From assembly GCA_004321805.1 (NCBI GenBank), contig SGZV01000004.1, positions 1-64,000 on the forward strand: a DNA stretch of 64,000 bases, read 5' to 3'. Source of the stretch: an alpha proteobacterium HIMB59. Its GTDB lineage: Bacteria; Pseudomonadota; Alphaproteobacteria; HIMB59. Within the stretch, counting starts at the first letter, position 1. Each line of letters starts with the position of its first letter. The position numbers and the translations under genes are program-made. Positions 1 through 8,715 of this stretch are shown here, one piece after another. Below the pieces are notes generated by a model. It had not been told where the DNA came from. It worked only from the letters and a program-made list of their open reading frames with translations, and made no database searches.

Positions 1-1
1 T

Positions 2-190
2 GGATGTGAAAGAGTATCAAATTTCTTTGAAAAAGATGGACAGTATTATCGGTTATTTATAACTACACCAAGCGCAGAGTCTGAAGTAGCTTATCTTGGG
101 ATTGAAAATTATACTGGTAAACTAACATCTAGTGAAAAAGAAATTGTAAACACAAATCAACTTGATGCCTTAGATGCCTTGTTAGAATAA
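2..190 (+). CDS. C-terminal part of an unknown protein (5' end outside window)
   Basis: An open frame enters from the left edge and ends at TAA 188-190, giving 62 residues of a C-terminus. The visible part has no membrane segment and no motif I can assign; it is moderately acidic and ends in a leucine/aspartate-rich tail. The next gene starts 14 nt downstream on the same strand, so the two are probably co-transcribed. Function unknown. Confidence 0.6.
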   Translation, partial: GCERVSNFFEKDGQYYRLFITTPSAESEVAYLGIENYTGKLTSSEKEIVNTNQLDALDALLE

Positions 191-204
191 TAAAGAAGTT
201 AAAG

Positions 205-1110
205 TTGATTTTATCTAAACCAGGATATATTAAAATTTACGGACATCGCGGGGCAAGGGGAGATCTTCCTGAAAATACTTTAGAAAGTTTTAGGTATTTA
301 TTTGAAAACAATATTCATGCATATGAAACTGATATTTTAATTTCAAAAGATTTAATACCGGTAATCACACATGACTTTAAACTTGATCCAAGTTATACAA
401 AGGACGTTAATGGTAATTGGATTGAGGATGAAAATATAAAAATTATTGATCTCACTTATGAAGAAATATTAAAATATAATGTTGGAACACTAAACAAATT
501 ATCTAGATATGGTAGGAAGTTTATCAATCAAAAAAGTTTAGATAATCAAAAAATACAAAAGTTATCTGATCTTTTAAAATTATCATCAGATAATGACTTT
601 GATGATTTATTAATCAATTTAGAAATTAAATCTACTCCTATTGAAGAGGGGCTTACTCCAAGCCCAGAAGATACGGTGAATATAGTGATAGACGAAGTGA
701 GTCGTTCAAATTTAAGTGATAAAATCATTTATTCATCATTTGATTGGAGAGTACTAAGGGAAATAAAAGAAAGAGATCCAAAAATTCCAAGAGCTCATTT
801 AACATCTGGTGCTAAGGGTAAAATTTATGATAAATCACCTTGGTTAGATTTTACACCTCTCCATAGCGAGGTCGAATTACCAAAGCTCATTAAAGCTTTA
901 GGAGGAAGTGCGTGGCACCCAAATTATAAGGATGTTAATAAAGAAGTAATTGAAATATCACGCAATGAAGGTTTACCTATTAATGTATGGACAGTTAATA
1001 GAGAGCAGGACATGTTACGAATGATTGATTATGGTGTTGATGGCATAATGACTGACTATCCATTAAAATTGAAAGAGATTTGTGATAAAGAAGATATAAA
1101 CTGGTTTTAG
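205..1110 (+). CDS. Glycerophosphodiester phosphodiesterase family protein
   Basis: GDPD-type TIM-barrel phosphodiesterase, 301 aa, expected to hydrolyse glycerophosphodiesters to glycerol-3-phosphate plus an alcohol. Catalytic landmarks are visible: HRGARG at 14-19 (catalytic His and Arg), PENT at 22-25, the ETD metal ligands at 41-43, the second catalytic His of THDF at 56, and an E-x-K pair at 140-142. The C-terminus carries the usual WTVN and DGIMTDYP elements. No signal peptide is seen, so it is probably cytoplasmic, unlike periplasmic GlpQ. Translation appears to start at TTG 205, because no ATG or GTG precedes the HRG motif at a sensible distance. It is convergent with rho, 11 nt away. 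Substrate not determinable; family assignment is firm. Confidence 0.9.
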   Translation: MILSKPGYIKIYGHRGARGDLPENTLESFRYLFENNIHAYETDILISKDLIPVITHDFKLDPSYTKDVNGNWIEDENIKIIDLTYEEILKYNVGTLNKLSRYGRKFINQKSLDNQKIQKLSDLLKLSSDNDFDDLLINLEIKSTPIEEGLTPSPEDTVNIVIDEVSRSNLSDKIIYSSFDWRVLREIKERDPKIPRAHLTSGAKGKIYDKSPWLDFTPLHSEVELPKLIKALGGSAWHPNYKDVNKEVIEISRNEGLPINVWTVNREQDMLRMIDYGVDGIMTDYPLKLKEICDKEDINWF

Positions 1111-1121
1111 CTATTAATAGA

Positions 1122-2378
1122 TTATTGGTTCATACTACTGAAAAACTCCTCGTTAGTTTTACAGTCTTTCATCTTATCCAATAAGAATTCCATTGCATCC
1201 ACTGTTCCCATGGATGATAAAATTTTCCTTAAAATAAACACCTTTTGGAGGTCACCAGCATCTAAGAGTAGGTCTTCTTTTCTAGTGCCTGACTTTTGAA
1301 CGTCAATTGCAGGGTAAGTTCTTTTATCAGAAAGTTTTCTATCTAATACTATTTCCGAATTACCGGTGCCTTTAAATTCTTCGAATATCACTTCATCCAT
1401 TCTACTGCCTGTTTCAATTAATGCTGTTGCAATAATTGTTAAAGATCCACCCTCTTCAATATTTCTAGCTGCACCAAAAAATCTTTTTGGTCTTTGTAGT
1501 GCATTTGCGTCAACACCACCTGTCAGAACCTTACCACTAGATGGAACTACTGTATTATATGCTCTACCTAGTCTGGTTATAGAGTCTAGTAAGATAACTA
1601 CATCATATTTATTTTCAGCTAAACGTTTCGCTTTCTCAATTACCATTTCAGCAACTTGCACGTGTCGGGCAGCAGGTTCATCAAATGTAGAGCTTATAAC
1701 TTCTCCATTAACAGAACGTTGCATATCAGTTACTTCTTCAGGTCTTTCATCGATGAGAAGAACAATTAAATATGCATCTGGAAAATTTTCTGCAATTGAT
1801 TTTGCAACTTTTTGCAAAATTACAGTTTTACCTGATCTTGGTGGTGCAACAATAAGTGATCTTTGTCCAGCTCCAACAGGTGCAATAATGTCAATTATTC
1901 TAGATGTTAAATCCTTATCAGGTTTATCTGTTTCTAAATTAAATTTTTTCTCTGGGTATAAAGGTGTAAGATTGTCGAAATTTGTTTTAAATTTATTATT
2001 TTTTGCAATATCAATAAAATTTACTTTATTAACTTCAACTAAAGCAAAATAACGTTCACCATCTTTTGGTGGTCTTATCGGTCCCTCTAAAGTATCCCCT
2101 TTTCTCAAACCATATTTTTTGATTTGATTAGGACTTACATAAATATCATCTGGGCCAGGTAGATAATTTGAATCAGCAGATCTTAAAAAACCGAAGCCAT
2201 CTTGCATTGTTTCTAAAACACCTTCACCAATTATCTCTTCACTTTTTTCAGCAAATTTCTTTAAAACAGAAAAATATATTTCTTGTTTTCTTAGACCAGA
2301 GGCATTTTCAATACCCAAAGACTCAGCATAGTCTAATAATTCTTGAGGTTTTTTATCTTTTAATTCGTTTAGATGCAT
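1122..2378 (-). CDS. rho: Transcription termination factor Rho
   Basis: Hexameric RNA-dependent ATPase that terminates transcription, 418 aa, a normal length. Domains in order: N-terminal helical Rho_N domain (about 1-45), cold-shock-like RNA-binding domain (about 50-118, with DGFGFLR at 60-66 and a DDIYVS element), then the RecA-like ATPase with Walker A APPRSGKT at 178-185, a DERPEEV element, and a Walker B aspartate in a VVILLDS stretch. Rho is likely important here because almost no gene in the window has an intrinsic terminator and convergent genes overlap. It is transcribed away from the 236-bp gap shared with maf. Confidence 0.98.
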   Translation of the reverse strand: MHLNELKDKKPQELLDYAESLGIENASGLRKQEIYFSVLKKFAEKSEEIIGEGVLETMQDGFGFLRSADSNYLPGPDDIYVSPNQIKKYGLRKGDTLEGPIRPPKDGERYFALVEVNKVNFIDIAKNNKFKTNFDNLTPLYPEKKFNLETDKPDKDLTSRIIDIIAPVGAGQRSLIVAPPRSGKTVILQKVAKSIAENFPDAYLIVLLIDERPEEVTDMQRSVNGEVISSTFDEPAARHVQVAEMVIEKAKRLAENKYDVVILLDSITRLGRAYNTVVPSSGKVLTGGVDANALQRPKRFFGAARNIEEGGSLTIIATALIETGSRMDEVIFEEFKGTGNSEIVLDRKLSDKRTYPAIDVQKSGTRKEDLLLDAGDLQKVFILRKILSSMGTVDAMEFLLDKMKDCKTNEEFFSSMNQ

Positions 2379-2614
2379 TTTGGAAAATTCCTAGATAGTT
2401 AGATTTCTTGAGTTACGTTTATAACAAAAAAAATTAAAAATATATATATATTTATATATGAAGTATTGATGTAGTAGGTCTAATTGCGTGGATTAACACC
2501 TTATTAATACAAATAATACTTATTTTATTGATTTTATTGCCTTTAATAACAACTGAGGATAACTTAATAATGATAAATTAATGATCTTAAAGCTGTTTAG
2601 AACTCCAAAAATTT
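2379..2614. other. Candidate chromosomal origin (oriC) in the rho-maf gap
   Basis: This 236-bp non-coding gap separates rho (minus) from maf (plus). In Alphaproteobacteria such as Caulobacter, oriC lies between the hemE/rho side and the maf-aroE-coaE-dnaQ side, so the position fits; the hemE and ppsR genes that usually flank it are not here. The sequence holds a very AT-rich tract with TA repeats (2426-2460). TGAGGATAA at 2554-2562 is the reverse complement of TTATCCTCA, one mismatch from the DnaA box TTATCCACA. TTAA-N7-TTAA at 2493-2507 matches the CtrA recognition pattern. These sites are few and could arise by chance in AT-rich DNA. Promoters of rho and maf must also lie here. Confidence 0.45.
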
Positions 2615-3208
2615 ATGAATAAGTTATTTAATCAACACCTTTTTAAACAAGTTATTATTGGAACTAAGAGCCAATCGCGTAGAGCTTTATTTAGAAACTT
2701 GAATTTAAAATTCAAGTATAGAGCAGCAAACATCGATGAAAAAAAGGTAAAAAAATTACAAAACAATAAATATGATGCAATAAAAATAGCTACTGAGAAA
2801 GCAAGACATTTATCTTCAATAAATAAAGGTAAAATAATAGTAACATTCGATACCACTATACTATTTAACAAAAAGACAATTTATAAATGTGAAACACAGG
2901 GATGCTGTTTAGAACTTTTAAATTCTTTTACGAATAGAAAACACTATTTATATACAGGTATGGTTTTTATGATAGATAATAAAATAATCCAAAAAAAATT
3001 ATCTGAAACAAGGGTTATGTTCAATAATCATGGCAAATCTGTCATATCTAGGTATGTAAAAGATAATTACAACAATATAAGATCCGCAGTGGGTTGCTAT
3101 AATATTGAAGGTTCAGGTAAATTTCTTTTCAAAAACATTAACCCAAGTTATTTTAATGTTTTAGGAGTTGATATTATTAATTTTATAAAAACTTTAAACA
3201 AGATTTAA
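2615..3208 (+). CDS. maf: Maf family nucleotide pyrophosphatase, divergent
   Basis: Maf-type nucleoside triphosphate pyrophosphatase, 197 aa, expected to hydrolyse non-canonical or surplus NTPs. The N-terminal phosphate-binding segment (IIGTKSQSRRALF, 14-26) corresponds to the family's xSxSPRRxxLL signature but has Gln in place of Pro. The catalytic acidic region reads VTFDTTI (76-82) instead of the usual GADTVV. The C-terminal NPSYFNVLGVDI element is typical. Overall it is a fast-evolving member and the substrate is unclear. First gene of the run maf-aroE-coaE-dnaQ; aroE begins immediately after its stop codon. Confidence 0.85.
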   Translation: MNKLFNQHLFKQVIIGTKSQSRRALFRNLNLKFKYRAANIDEKKVKKLQNNKYDAIKIATEKARHLSSINKGKIIVTFDTTILFNKKTIYKCETQGCCLELLNSFTNRKHYLYTGMVFMIDNKIIQKKLSETRVMFNNHGKSVISRYVKDNYNNIRSAVGCYNIEGSGKFLFKNINPSYFNVLGVDIINFIKTLNKI

Positions 3209-4021
3209 ATGAAAAAAGTAATTGGTATTTTAGCGGAAAAATTAGATCATTCACTTTCACCAGTGATACATAACTATTGGTGTAAAAAACATGAGAATAA
3301 TTTTTTATACAAAAAATTTGAAATACGAAAAACATCACTAAAAACATTCTTTAATAATTTCAAAAAAAATAAAAATCTTAGGGGTTTTAATATAACAATA
3401 CCTTACAAGGAAGAATGTTTATCCTATTGTGATAAATTATCCCCAAGTGCAAAAAAGATTGGATCAGTAAACTTAATATACAAAAGAGATAATTTATTAA
3501 TTGGTGACAACACTGATGTTATAGGTTTTTCTAAATGTTATAGAAATTTAAAAATTAAAAATCCACGCACAGTCTTAATAATCGGTGCCGGAGGTGCTGC
3601 TCGTGCAGTATTATATTTTCTCAATAAAGAAAAAATTAAAAACATTGATATTTTTGCACCGACATTAAAAAGAAAACTTGGTTTAGAACAAAGTTTTAAA
3701 TTTCAGAATTTTGTAAACAAAACAACGAAACTTAATAAAAAATATGACCTGATTATTAATGCCTCCAGCGCTGGTATGGTGGGTAAACCCAAATTAAATA
3801 GAAATATTTTAAGCCTCGTCGTAAATGCTAAATATATTATAGATATTGTTTATAACCCAACAATGACGGATCTATTAAAAAGGGCCAGTATCAAAGACAA
3901 AGACTATATCGGCGGCTTAAAAATGTTAATTGAACAAGCGAAACCATCATTTGAAATATGGACAGGTAAAAGCATTAAAATTGATAAAGAAATATATAAA
4001 AAAGTAGAACAAAATATCTAA
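3209..4021 (+). CDS. aroE: Shikimate dehydrogenase (NADP+)
   Basis: Reduces 3-dehydroshikimate to shikimate in aromatic amino acid biosynthesis. 270 aa, normal length. Shikimate-site residues are visible: the SLS motif in DHSLSPVIHN (15-17), N61 and T63, the catalytic Lys in NITIPYKE (K67), and NTD (101-103, catalytic Asp). The NADP-binding Rossmann motif is GAGGAAR at about 126-132, and the C-terminus keeps a GGLKMLIEQA element. It starts directly after the maf stop, and its TAA overlaps the coaE ATG by one nucleotide, so it is translationally coupled. Confidence 0.96.
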   Translation: MKKVIGILAEKLDHSLSPVIHNYWCKKHENNFLYKKFEIRKTSLKTFFNNFKKNKNLRGFNITIPYKEECLSYCDKLSPSAKKIGSVNLIYKRDNLLIGDNTDVIGFSKCYRNLKIKNPRTVLIIGAGGAARAVLYFLNKEKIKNIDIFAPTLKRKLGLEQSFKFQNFVNKTTKLNKKYDLIINASSAGMVGKPKLNRNILSLVVNAKYIIDIVYNPTMTDLLKRASIKDKDYIGGLKMLIEQAKPSFEIWTGKSIKIDKEIYKKVEQNI

Positions 4022-4575
4022 TGCACATTGCAATTACAGGTAATATTGGCTCAGGAAAATCAGAGGCTATAAAATTTTTAACACGACTCCAATTCAAATG
4101 CATATCATCTGATAAAATAATATCTGATTTCTATAACAATTTAGAAATTAGAACTAACATTCTTGATAGGCTTAATATTAGTCAAAAAAATTACAAAAAA
4201 GAGATATTAAAGAAATTACCAGATGAGAAATTTAATAGAAAACTCAAAAAAATAATTTATCCAAAACTTTATGCCAAAAAAAAATTGATAACACCTAAGT
4301 ATGACATACACAAACCTGTATTTTTTGAAATACCATTATTATTTGAAGAAAAATTATCTCAGACTTTTGACTTAATTATATTTATTCAGTCAGATATTAA
4401 TAAAAGAAAGGAAAGGGTATTAAAAAGGGGAGTTACTAGTGAATATTTTAAACTCATGGATGGAAAGCAAATAAATCAAAATACAAAATATATTTTATCA
4501 GATTATACAATCCAAAATAATAGTTCCATCTTGAACCTTAGATTAAATATCATTAAATTATTAAATATCTTATGA
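4021..4575 (+). CDS. coaE: Dephospho-CoA kinase
   Basis: Last step of coenzyme A biosynthesis: phosphorylates the 3'-OH of dephospho-CoA. 184 aa, slightly shorter than the usual 195-210. P-loop GNIGSGKS at 7-14, followed by the expected CoaE pattern of SSDKI and a conserved PLLFEE segment in the lid/CoA region. It overlaps aroE by 1 nt and dnaQ by 4 nt (ATGA). Gene order maf-aroE-coaE-dnaQ supports the call. Confidence 0.94.
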   Translation: MHIAITGNIGSGKSEAIKFLTRLQFKCISSDKIISDFYNNLEIRTNILDRLNISQKNYKKEILKKLPDEKFNRKLKKIIYPKLYAKKKLITPKYDIHKPVFFEIPLLFEEKLSQTFDLIIFIQSDINKRKERVLKRGVTSEYFKLMDGKQINQNTKYILSDYTIQNNSSILNLRLNIIKLLNIL

Positions 4576-5252
4576 GAGAGATAATTTTAGACATAGAAAC
4601 CAGCGGTTTAGACTATAAGGAAGGTCATAGGATTATTGAAATTGGTTGTATCGAAATGAACAAAAAAGAAGTGGGGGGGCACTATCATCAATATATCAAT
4701 CCTCTTAAAACTTTAACCGAGGACAACATTAAAATTCATGGTATTACAAACGAATACTTAGATGATAAACCAGTGTTTGAAGAAATTGTTGATGATTTTT
4801 TAAAATTTATAGGTGATAGTTCAATTATTGCTCATAATGCAAACTTTGATATAGGTTTTCTCAACTTTGAGCTTGAAAAAATATCAAAACCTAAAATAGC
4901 TAAGGATAGGGTTGTAGATACTGTAACAATTGCAAGAAAAAGATTTCCTGGACAACAGGTCAATTTAGATGCGCTTGTAAAAAAATTAAAAGTTAATTCA
5001 TATATTAATAGAGATCATCATGGCGCTTTAAAAGATGCAAAGATTTTAACTGATGTTTATTTAGAGCTACAGGGCATAAATCAAATCGGCTTACAATTAG
5101 ATGAAAAAAAATCAGAAAATCTGAAATTAGCAGGTGAGCCAAATTTATCTAAAATCGTACTAACAAAAGAAGAGACAGAAGCCCACAAAGAGTTTATAAA
5201 AAATCATATACCTAATTCTAATTGGGCACTGTTAGATAAAGATTATGAGTAG
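4572..5252 (+). CDS. dnaQ: DNA polymerase III epsilon subunit (3'-5' proofreading exonuclease)
   Basis: DEDDh exonuclease that proofreads for the replicative polymerase, 226 aa. Exo I is DIETSGLD with D7 and E9; Exo II is HNANFDIGFL with D93; Exo III is HHGALKDA with His150 and D155. The C-terminal tail after about 170 includes a short QIGLQLDE segment that could serve as clamp or alpha-subunit contact (inference). Overlaps coaE by 4 nt and the Tim44-like gene by 8 nt. Confidence 0.95.
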   Translation: MREIILDIETSGLDYKEGHRIIEIGCIEMNKKEVGGHYHQYINPLKTLTEDNIKIHGITNEYLDDKPVFEEIVDDFLKFIGDSSIIAHNANFDIGFLNFELEKISKPKIAKDRVVDTVTIARKRFPGQQVNLDALVKKLKVNSYINRDHHGALKDAKILTDVYLELQGINQIGLQLDEKKSENLKLAGEPNLSKIVLTKEETEAHKEFIKNHIPNSNWALLDKDYE

Positions 5253-5754
5253 CGAATTTATAGATATTTTATTATTTGGAGTAATAGCAGTCTTCTTAAT
5301 TTATCGTTTACGCAGCATTTTAGGCTCCACTGACGGTAAAATTGTTAATATTAAAACAAAAAGAGCAAAGTCTAGTTTTAAACCCAAAATTGTTCCTGAA
5401 AATACCAATAGCGAATTTTTGGATGGCGCTAATAAGGCTTACGAGATGATCGTCCAGGCCTACCAAGGGAATAATATTGAAAAAGTCAAAGATTTACTAA
5501 CACCAGAAGCTTTAAACGCAATGGCTCAAGCTAAAGCACCAAAAGAAATAAAATTTTCTGAGGTCAAGACAAGCTCTATCCTTGAAGACAAAGAAGAAGA
5601 TAGTCGTTTAATTAAATCAGTTAAATTTGAAACAGAACATTACAATGTTGCAAATAATGAGATTTTAACTGTTGTTGAAGAATGGGGATTTGAAAAAGAA
5701 AGAAAATCATCAGATCCTAATTGGAAGCTTTTTTCTATAAAACTTGTCTCATAA
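5245..5754 (+). CDS. Tim44/TimA-like membrane-anchored adaptor protein
   Basis: Tim44-like domain protein, 169 aa, the bacterial relative of the mitochondrial import component; alphaproteobacterial members (TimA) sit at the inner membrane. Residues 4-22 form one transmembrane segment, followed by a basic linker and, from about 55, the Tim44-like domain (GANKAYEMIVQAYQG, LLTPEALNAM). It is shorter than many alphaproteobacterial TimA proteins because the linker is short. Position after dnaQ and before smr is the usual one in the class, although the secB and mltA genes often found nearby are absent. Confidence 0.82.
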   Translation: MSSEFIDILLFGVIAVFLIYRLRSILGSTDGKIVNIKTKRAKSSFKPKIVPENTNSEFLDGANKAYEMIVQAYQGNNIEKVKDLLTPEALNAMAQAKAPKEIKFSEVKTSSILEDKEEDSRLIKSVKFETEHYNVANNEILTVVEEWGFEKERKSSDPNWKLFSIKLVS

Positions 5755-6238
5755 AATTAAATTAAATTTCAAAAATAAAGATAAATCTTTAGAAGAATTA
5801 CCTAATCAAAAAATTTCTATCTCATTAAGCAATAAAATAAATAAATCTGATAAAAAGATTACCACTACTATTACGAAACCCAATGTCGTGATAAATTCAA
5901 CTAAACTAGTAACGATTGATCAACAATTACATAAACAATTCAAGAAAAATGATTTTTCAAAAATAGATCTACATGGTTCTACTGTAGATGAGGCATATCA
6001 AAAATTATTAAAATATTTAACAAATAATTTTTCGAAGAAAAAGATTTTACATATCGTTATTACAGGTTTAGGCAATAAATCAAGTGATGGAGATTTTTTT
6101 ACTGGTAAAATAAGGAAACAGTTTCCTTTATGGTTAGAAACAGATGCTTTCAAAAAATTTGTTAAATCTTACTCTCCTTGTAAAATACAACATGGAGGGC
6201 TTGGCGCTTTTTATGTTAAATTAAAATCTAAAGAATAA
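5744..6238 (+). CDS. Smr/MutS2-C domain protein
   Basis: Small Smr-domain protein, 164 aa, a putative nuclease or nucleic-acid-binding protein. The N-terminal 65 residues are lysine/asparagine-rich linker. The Smr domain begins at the IDLHGSTVDEAY motif, then VITGLGNKSS, and ends with HGGLGAFYVKLK, all signature elements. The start is TTG 5744 inside the 3' end of the Tim44-like gene (11-nt overlap), as the frame has no better start upstream. Its 3' end overlaps the end of hslU on the other strand by 11 nt. Confidence 0.85.
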   Translation: MSHKIKLNFKNKDKSLEELPNQKISISLSNKINKSDKKITTTITKPNVVINSTKLVTIDQQLHKQFKKNDFSKIDLHGSTVDEAYQKLLKYLTNNFSKKKILHIVITGLGNKSSDGDFFTGKIRKQFPLWLETDAFKKFVKSYSPCKIQHGGLGAFYVKLKSKE

Positions 6239-7541
6239 ATTTCTTCTCATCTGTCGGTTTAATCTCTGATTGTATAGCATCAGCAACCCACTCTTTATTT
6301 ACAGTCTCTATCTTCTTTTCGGATAAGTTTGCATTAAAGCTTATTCTCTCTAAAATTTTTTCAAACATAGTTTGCAACCTTCTAGCGCCAATATTTTCAA
6401 CTTCCTTATTAATTTGTTCAGTAAGGATGGCTATTTCTTCAATCGCTTCATCTTCAAAAATTAAATCAATATTTTCAGTTTCAAATAAAGACTTATATTG
6501 TTTGGTTAAACTGTTATCTGTTTCCTTTAGTATTTTAATAAAATCACTTTTTGTTAAAGCATTTAATCTTACCCGTACGGGCAATCTTCCTTGAAGCTCT
6601 GGAAGCAAATCACTAGGTTTAGATTGGTGAAAAGCACCTGATGCAATAAATAAAATATGATTTGTTTCTATTGTTCCATATTTTGTAGAAACTACTGTGC
6701 CTTCAATTAATGGAAGCAAATCTCTTTGAACTCCCTCGCGAGATACATCCCCACCTCTTCGCTCACTATTAGGTGCAATTTTGTCTATTTCATCAATAAA
6801 AACAATGCCACTCTCTTGAACACTTTTTATAGCATTTTGGACAACATTTTGTTTTTCTGCTATTTTTTCAATCTCTTCTTGGATGAGTGGTTCATAAGCA
6901 TCACCAATTTTCAGTTTCGTTTTCTTTTTATTTTTTAGACCTTTGCCAAAAATATCATTCATATTAATCATGCCCATCTGGGCACCTGGCATTCCAGGAA
7001 TATCTAAAGATTGAAATGGATTAGATTTTTGGTCTAGAGCTATTTCTACTTCTTTATCGTTTAACTGGTTATTTCTTAGCATTGAACGGAATTTTTCTTT
7101 TGTTTCTTCGGAAGGATTGTCGCCCAATAAAGATTTTAATACTATTTCTTCTGCATTTTTTTTAGCTTCATCAATAAATTTATCTCTTATTTTTTTCTTC
7201 TCTAAATTTATTGCAACTTCAATTAAGTCTCTAATTATTTGTTCCACGTCTCTACCTACATATCCTATTTCTGTAAATTTTGTGGCTTCAACTTTAATAA
7301 ACGGTGACTGTGTAAGTTTAGCTAGCTTTCTAGCAATTTCTGTTTTACCACATCCAGTGGGGCCTATCATTAAAATGTTTTTAGGAATGATGTCATCTCT
7401 GAGAGTTTCATCTTTAACATTTAAACGTCTCCAGCGATTTCGTAGAGCTATTGCTACAGCTTTTTTAGCTTCATCTTGTCCAATCACGTAACGATCTAAT
7501 TCTTCCTTAATAATTTGAGGAGTTAAATTTTGATCATCCAT
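6228..7541 (-). CDS. hslU: ATP-dependent protease ATPase subunit HslU
   Basis: AAA+ unfoldase of the HslUV (ClpYQ) protease, 437 aa. Walker A GPTGCGKT at 60-67; an intermediate I-domain of about 100-230 that includes a KNKKKTKLKIGDA stretch; Walker B in GIVFIDEIDKIAP; a sensor and pore region; and the C-terminal segment that docks on HslV, here ending in KKFIL. Starts 1 nt after (overlapping) the hslV stop, so the two are one operon with hslV first. Confidence 0.97.
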   Translation of the reverse strand: MDDQNLTPQIIKEELDRYVIGQDEAKKAVAIALRNRWRRLNVKDETLRDDIIPKNILMIGPTGCGKTEIARKLAKLTQSPFIKVEATKFTEIGYVGRDVEQIIRDLIEVAINLEKKKIRDKFIDEAKKNAEEIVLKSLLGDNPSEETKEKFRSMLRNNQLNDKEVEIALDQKSNPFQSLDIPGMPGAQMGMINMNDIFGKGLKNKKKTKLKIGDAYEPLIQEEIEKIAEKQNVVQNAIKSVQESGIVFIDEIDKIAPNSERRGGDVSREGVQRDLLPLIEGTVVSTKYGTIETNHILFIASGAFHQSKPSDLLPELQGRLPVRVRLNALTKSDFIKILKETDNSLTKQYKSLFETENIDLIFEDEAIEEIAILTEQINKEVENIGARRLQTMFEKILERISFNANLSEKKIETVNKEWVADAIQSEIKPTDEKKFIL

Positions 7542-8092
7542 TAGATTTTGATTTCAGCGATATTTAAAGTATCATTAGTATAGATGCATAGTTCTGCAGC
7601 TACCTTTAACGACTCAGCTGCGATTTCATGTGCACTTAAATTTGATTTTCTTTTTAATGCTCGTGCTGCACTCAGTGCAAAATTTCCACCTGACCCTATG
7701 GCTACAATTCCCTCTTGTGGTTCAAGCACATCACCAGTTCCACTAATTAAAAATGTTTCATTTTTATCAGCAGCAATAATCATTGACTCAAGTCGACGAA
7801 GATAACGATCTGTTCTCCAATCCTTTGCTAGTTCAACACATGCCCTCTTCAAATTATATGAGAATTCTTCACATTTTTTTTCTAACCTATCAAAAAGGGT
7901 CAATGCATCGGCCGTAGATCCAGCAAATCCAACAATTATTTGATCATTGTGAAAAGTTCTAATTTTATTGGCATTAGATTTGATAACTGCCGTCCCTAGA
8001 GTAACCTGACCATCTGATGCAATAACTACACTTTTGTCATCTCGTACACAAACAACAGTTGTAGAGCGTATTATTGTTTTATTTTTACCCAT
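7541..8092 (-). CDS. hslV: ATP-dependent protease proteolytic subunit HslV
   Basis: Threonine protease of the HslUV complex, 183 aa. A 10-residue propeptide precedes TTVVCVR, so T11 is the expected catalytic N-terminal threonine after processing, as in other Alphaproteobacteria. SDGQVTLG (about 27-34), a KSNANKIR segment with the catalytic-site lysine, and the GSGGNFALSAARAL stretch confirm the family. It is divergent from hisB with only 38 bp between start codons. No heat-shock promoter motif is evident in that gap. Confidence 0.97.
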   Translation of the reverse strand: MGKNKTIIRSTTVVCVRDDKSVVIASDGQVTLGTAVIKSNANKIRTFHNDQIIVGFAGSTADALTLFDRLEKKCEEFSYNLKRACVELAKDWRTDRYLRRLESMIIAADKNETFLISGTGDVLEPQEGIVAIGSGGNFALSAARALKRKSNLSAHEIAAESLKVAAELCIYTNDTLNIAEIKI

Positions 8093-8130
8093 TATTCCTA
8101 TAAATATAGGTACTAATTATCTGATTACAA

Positions 8131-8715
8131 ATGAGACAATTCACAATAAACAGAGATACCAAAGAAACAAAAATTTCTATTTCCCTTAATTTAGACGGTA
8201 TCGGCAAGAGCAATATTGACACCGGAATTGCATTTTTTGATCATATGCTTCAACAAATAAGCACACATAGTTTAATTGATTTGGATATTAAATGTGATGG
8301 AGATTTAAAAGTCGATATGCATCACACTGTAGAAGACGTAGGCATCGCATTAGGTGAATGTATCAAAGGCGCCCTTGGAGACAAAACAGGAATTACACGT
8401 TTTGCTAATTCATATGTAACTTTTGACGAGACACTGACTAGAACTGCCATGGATTTATGTAATCGTCCTTATTTTATATGGAATGTTAATACAACCTTGG
8501 AAAAAGTTGGAGATATGGATCAAGAGTTATTTCCAGAGTTTTTTAAATCTCTTGTTACTGAATCAAAAATGAATTGTCATATTGAAACTCTTTATGGTGA
8601 TAATAATCACCATATTATTGAAAGTTGCTTTAAGTCATTTGCCTTATCTTTGAAAAAAGCTATATCAATTGATCCTAGGAAAGAAGGCGTTCCAAGTTCT
8701 AAAGGAACACTTTGA
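8131..8715 (+). CDS. hisB: Imidazoleglycerol-phosphate dehydratase
   Basis: Histidine biosynthesis step 6: IGP to imidazole acetol phosphate, manganese-dependent. 194 aa, single-function form. Metal-binding histidine motifs are all present: FFDHML (H38) with STH (H46), HHTVED (H64/H65/E68), and a C-terminal HHIIESCFK. First gene of the hisB-hisH-hisA-hisF run; hisH begins with TTG inside its stop codon region. Confidence 0.97.
   Translation: MRQFTINRDTKETKISISLNLDGIGKSNIDTGIAFFDHMLQQISTHSLIDLDIKCDGDLKVDMHHTVEDVGIALGECIKGALGDKTGITRFANSYVTFDETLTRTAMDLCNRPYFIWNVNTTLEKVGDMDQELFPEFFKSLVTESKMNCHIETLYGDNNHHIIESCFKSFALSLKKAISIDPRKEGVPSSKGTL

Noticed and set aside
1366-2052. 228-codon open frame on the plus strand inside rho
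   Set aside because: It lies antisense to the complete rho gene, has a low-complexity composition dictated by rho codons, and shows no family motif.
2426-2460. TA-repeat tract as a tandem repeat or mobile element
   Set aside because: A simple AT-run of short TA dinucleotides without flanking repeats; kept only as a possible unwinding element of the origin candidate.
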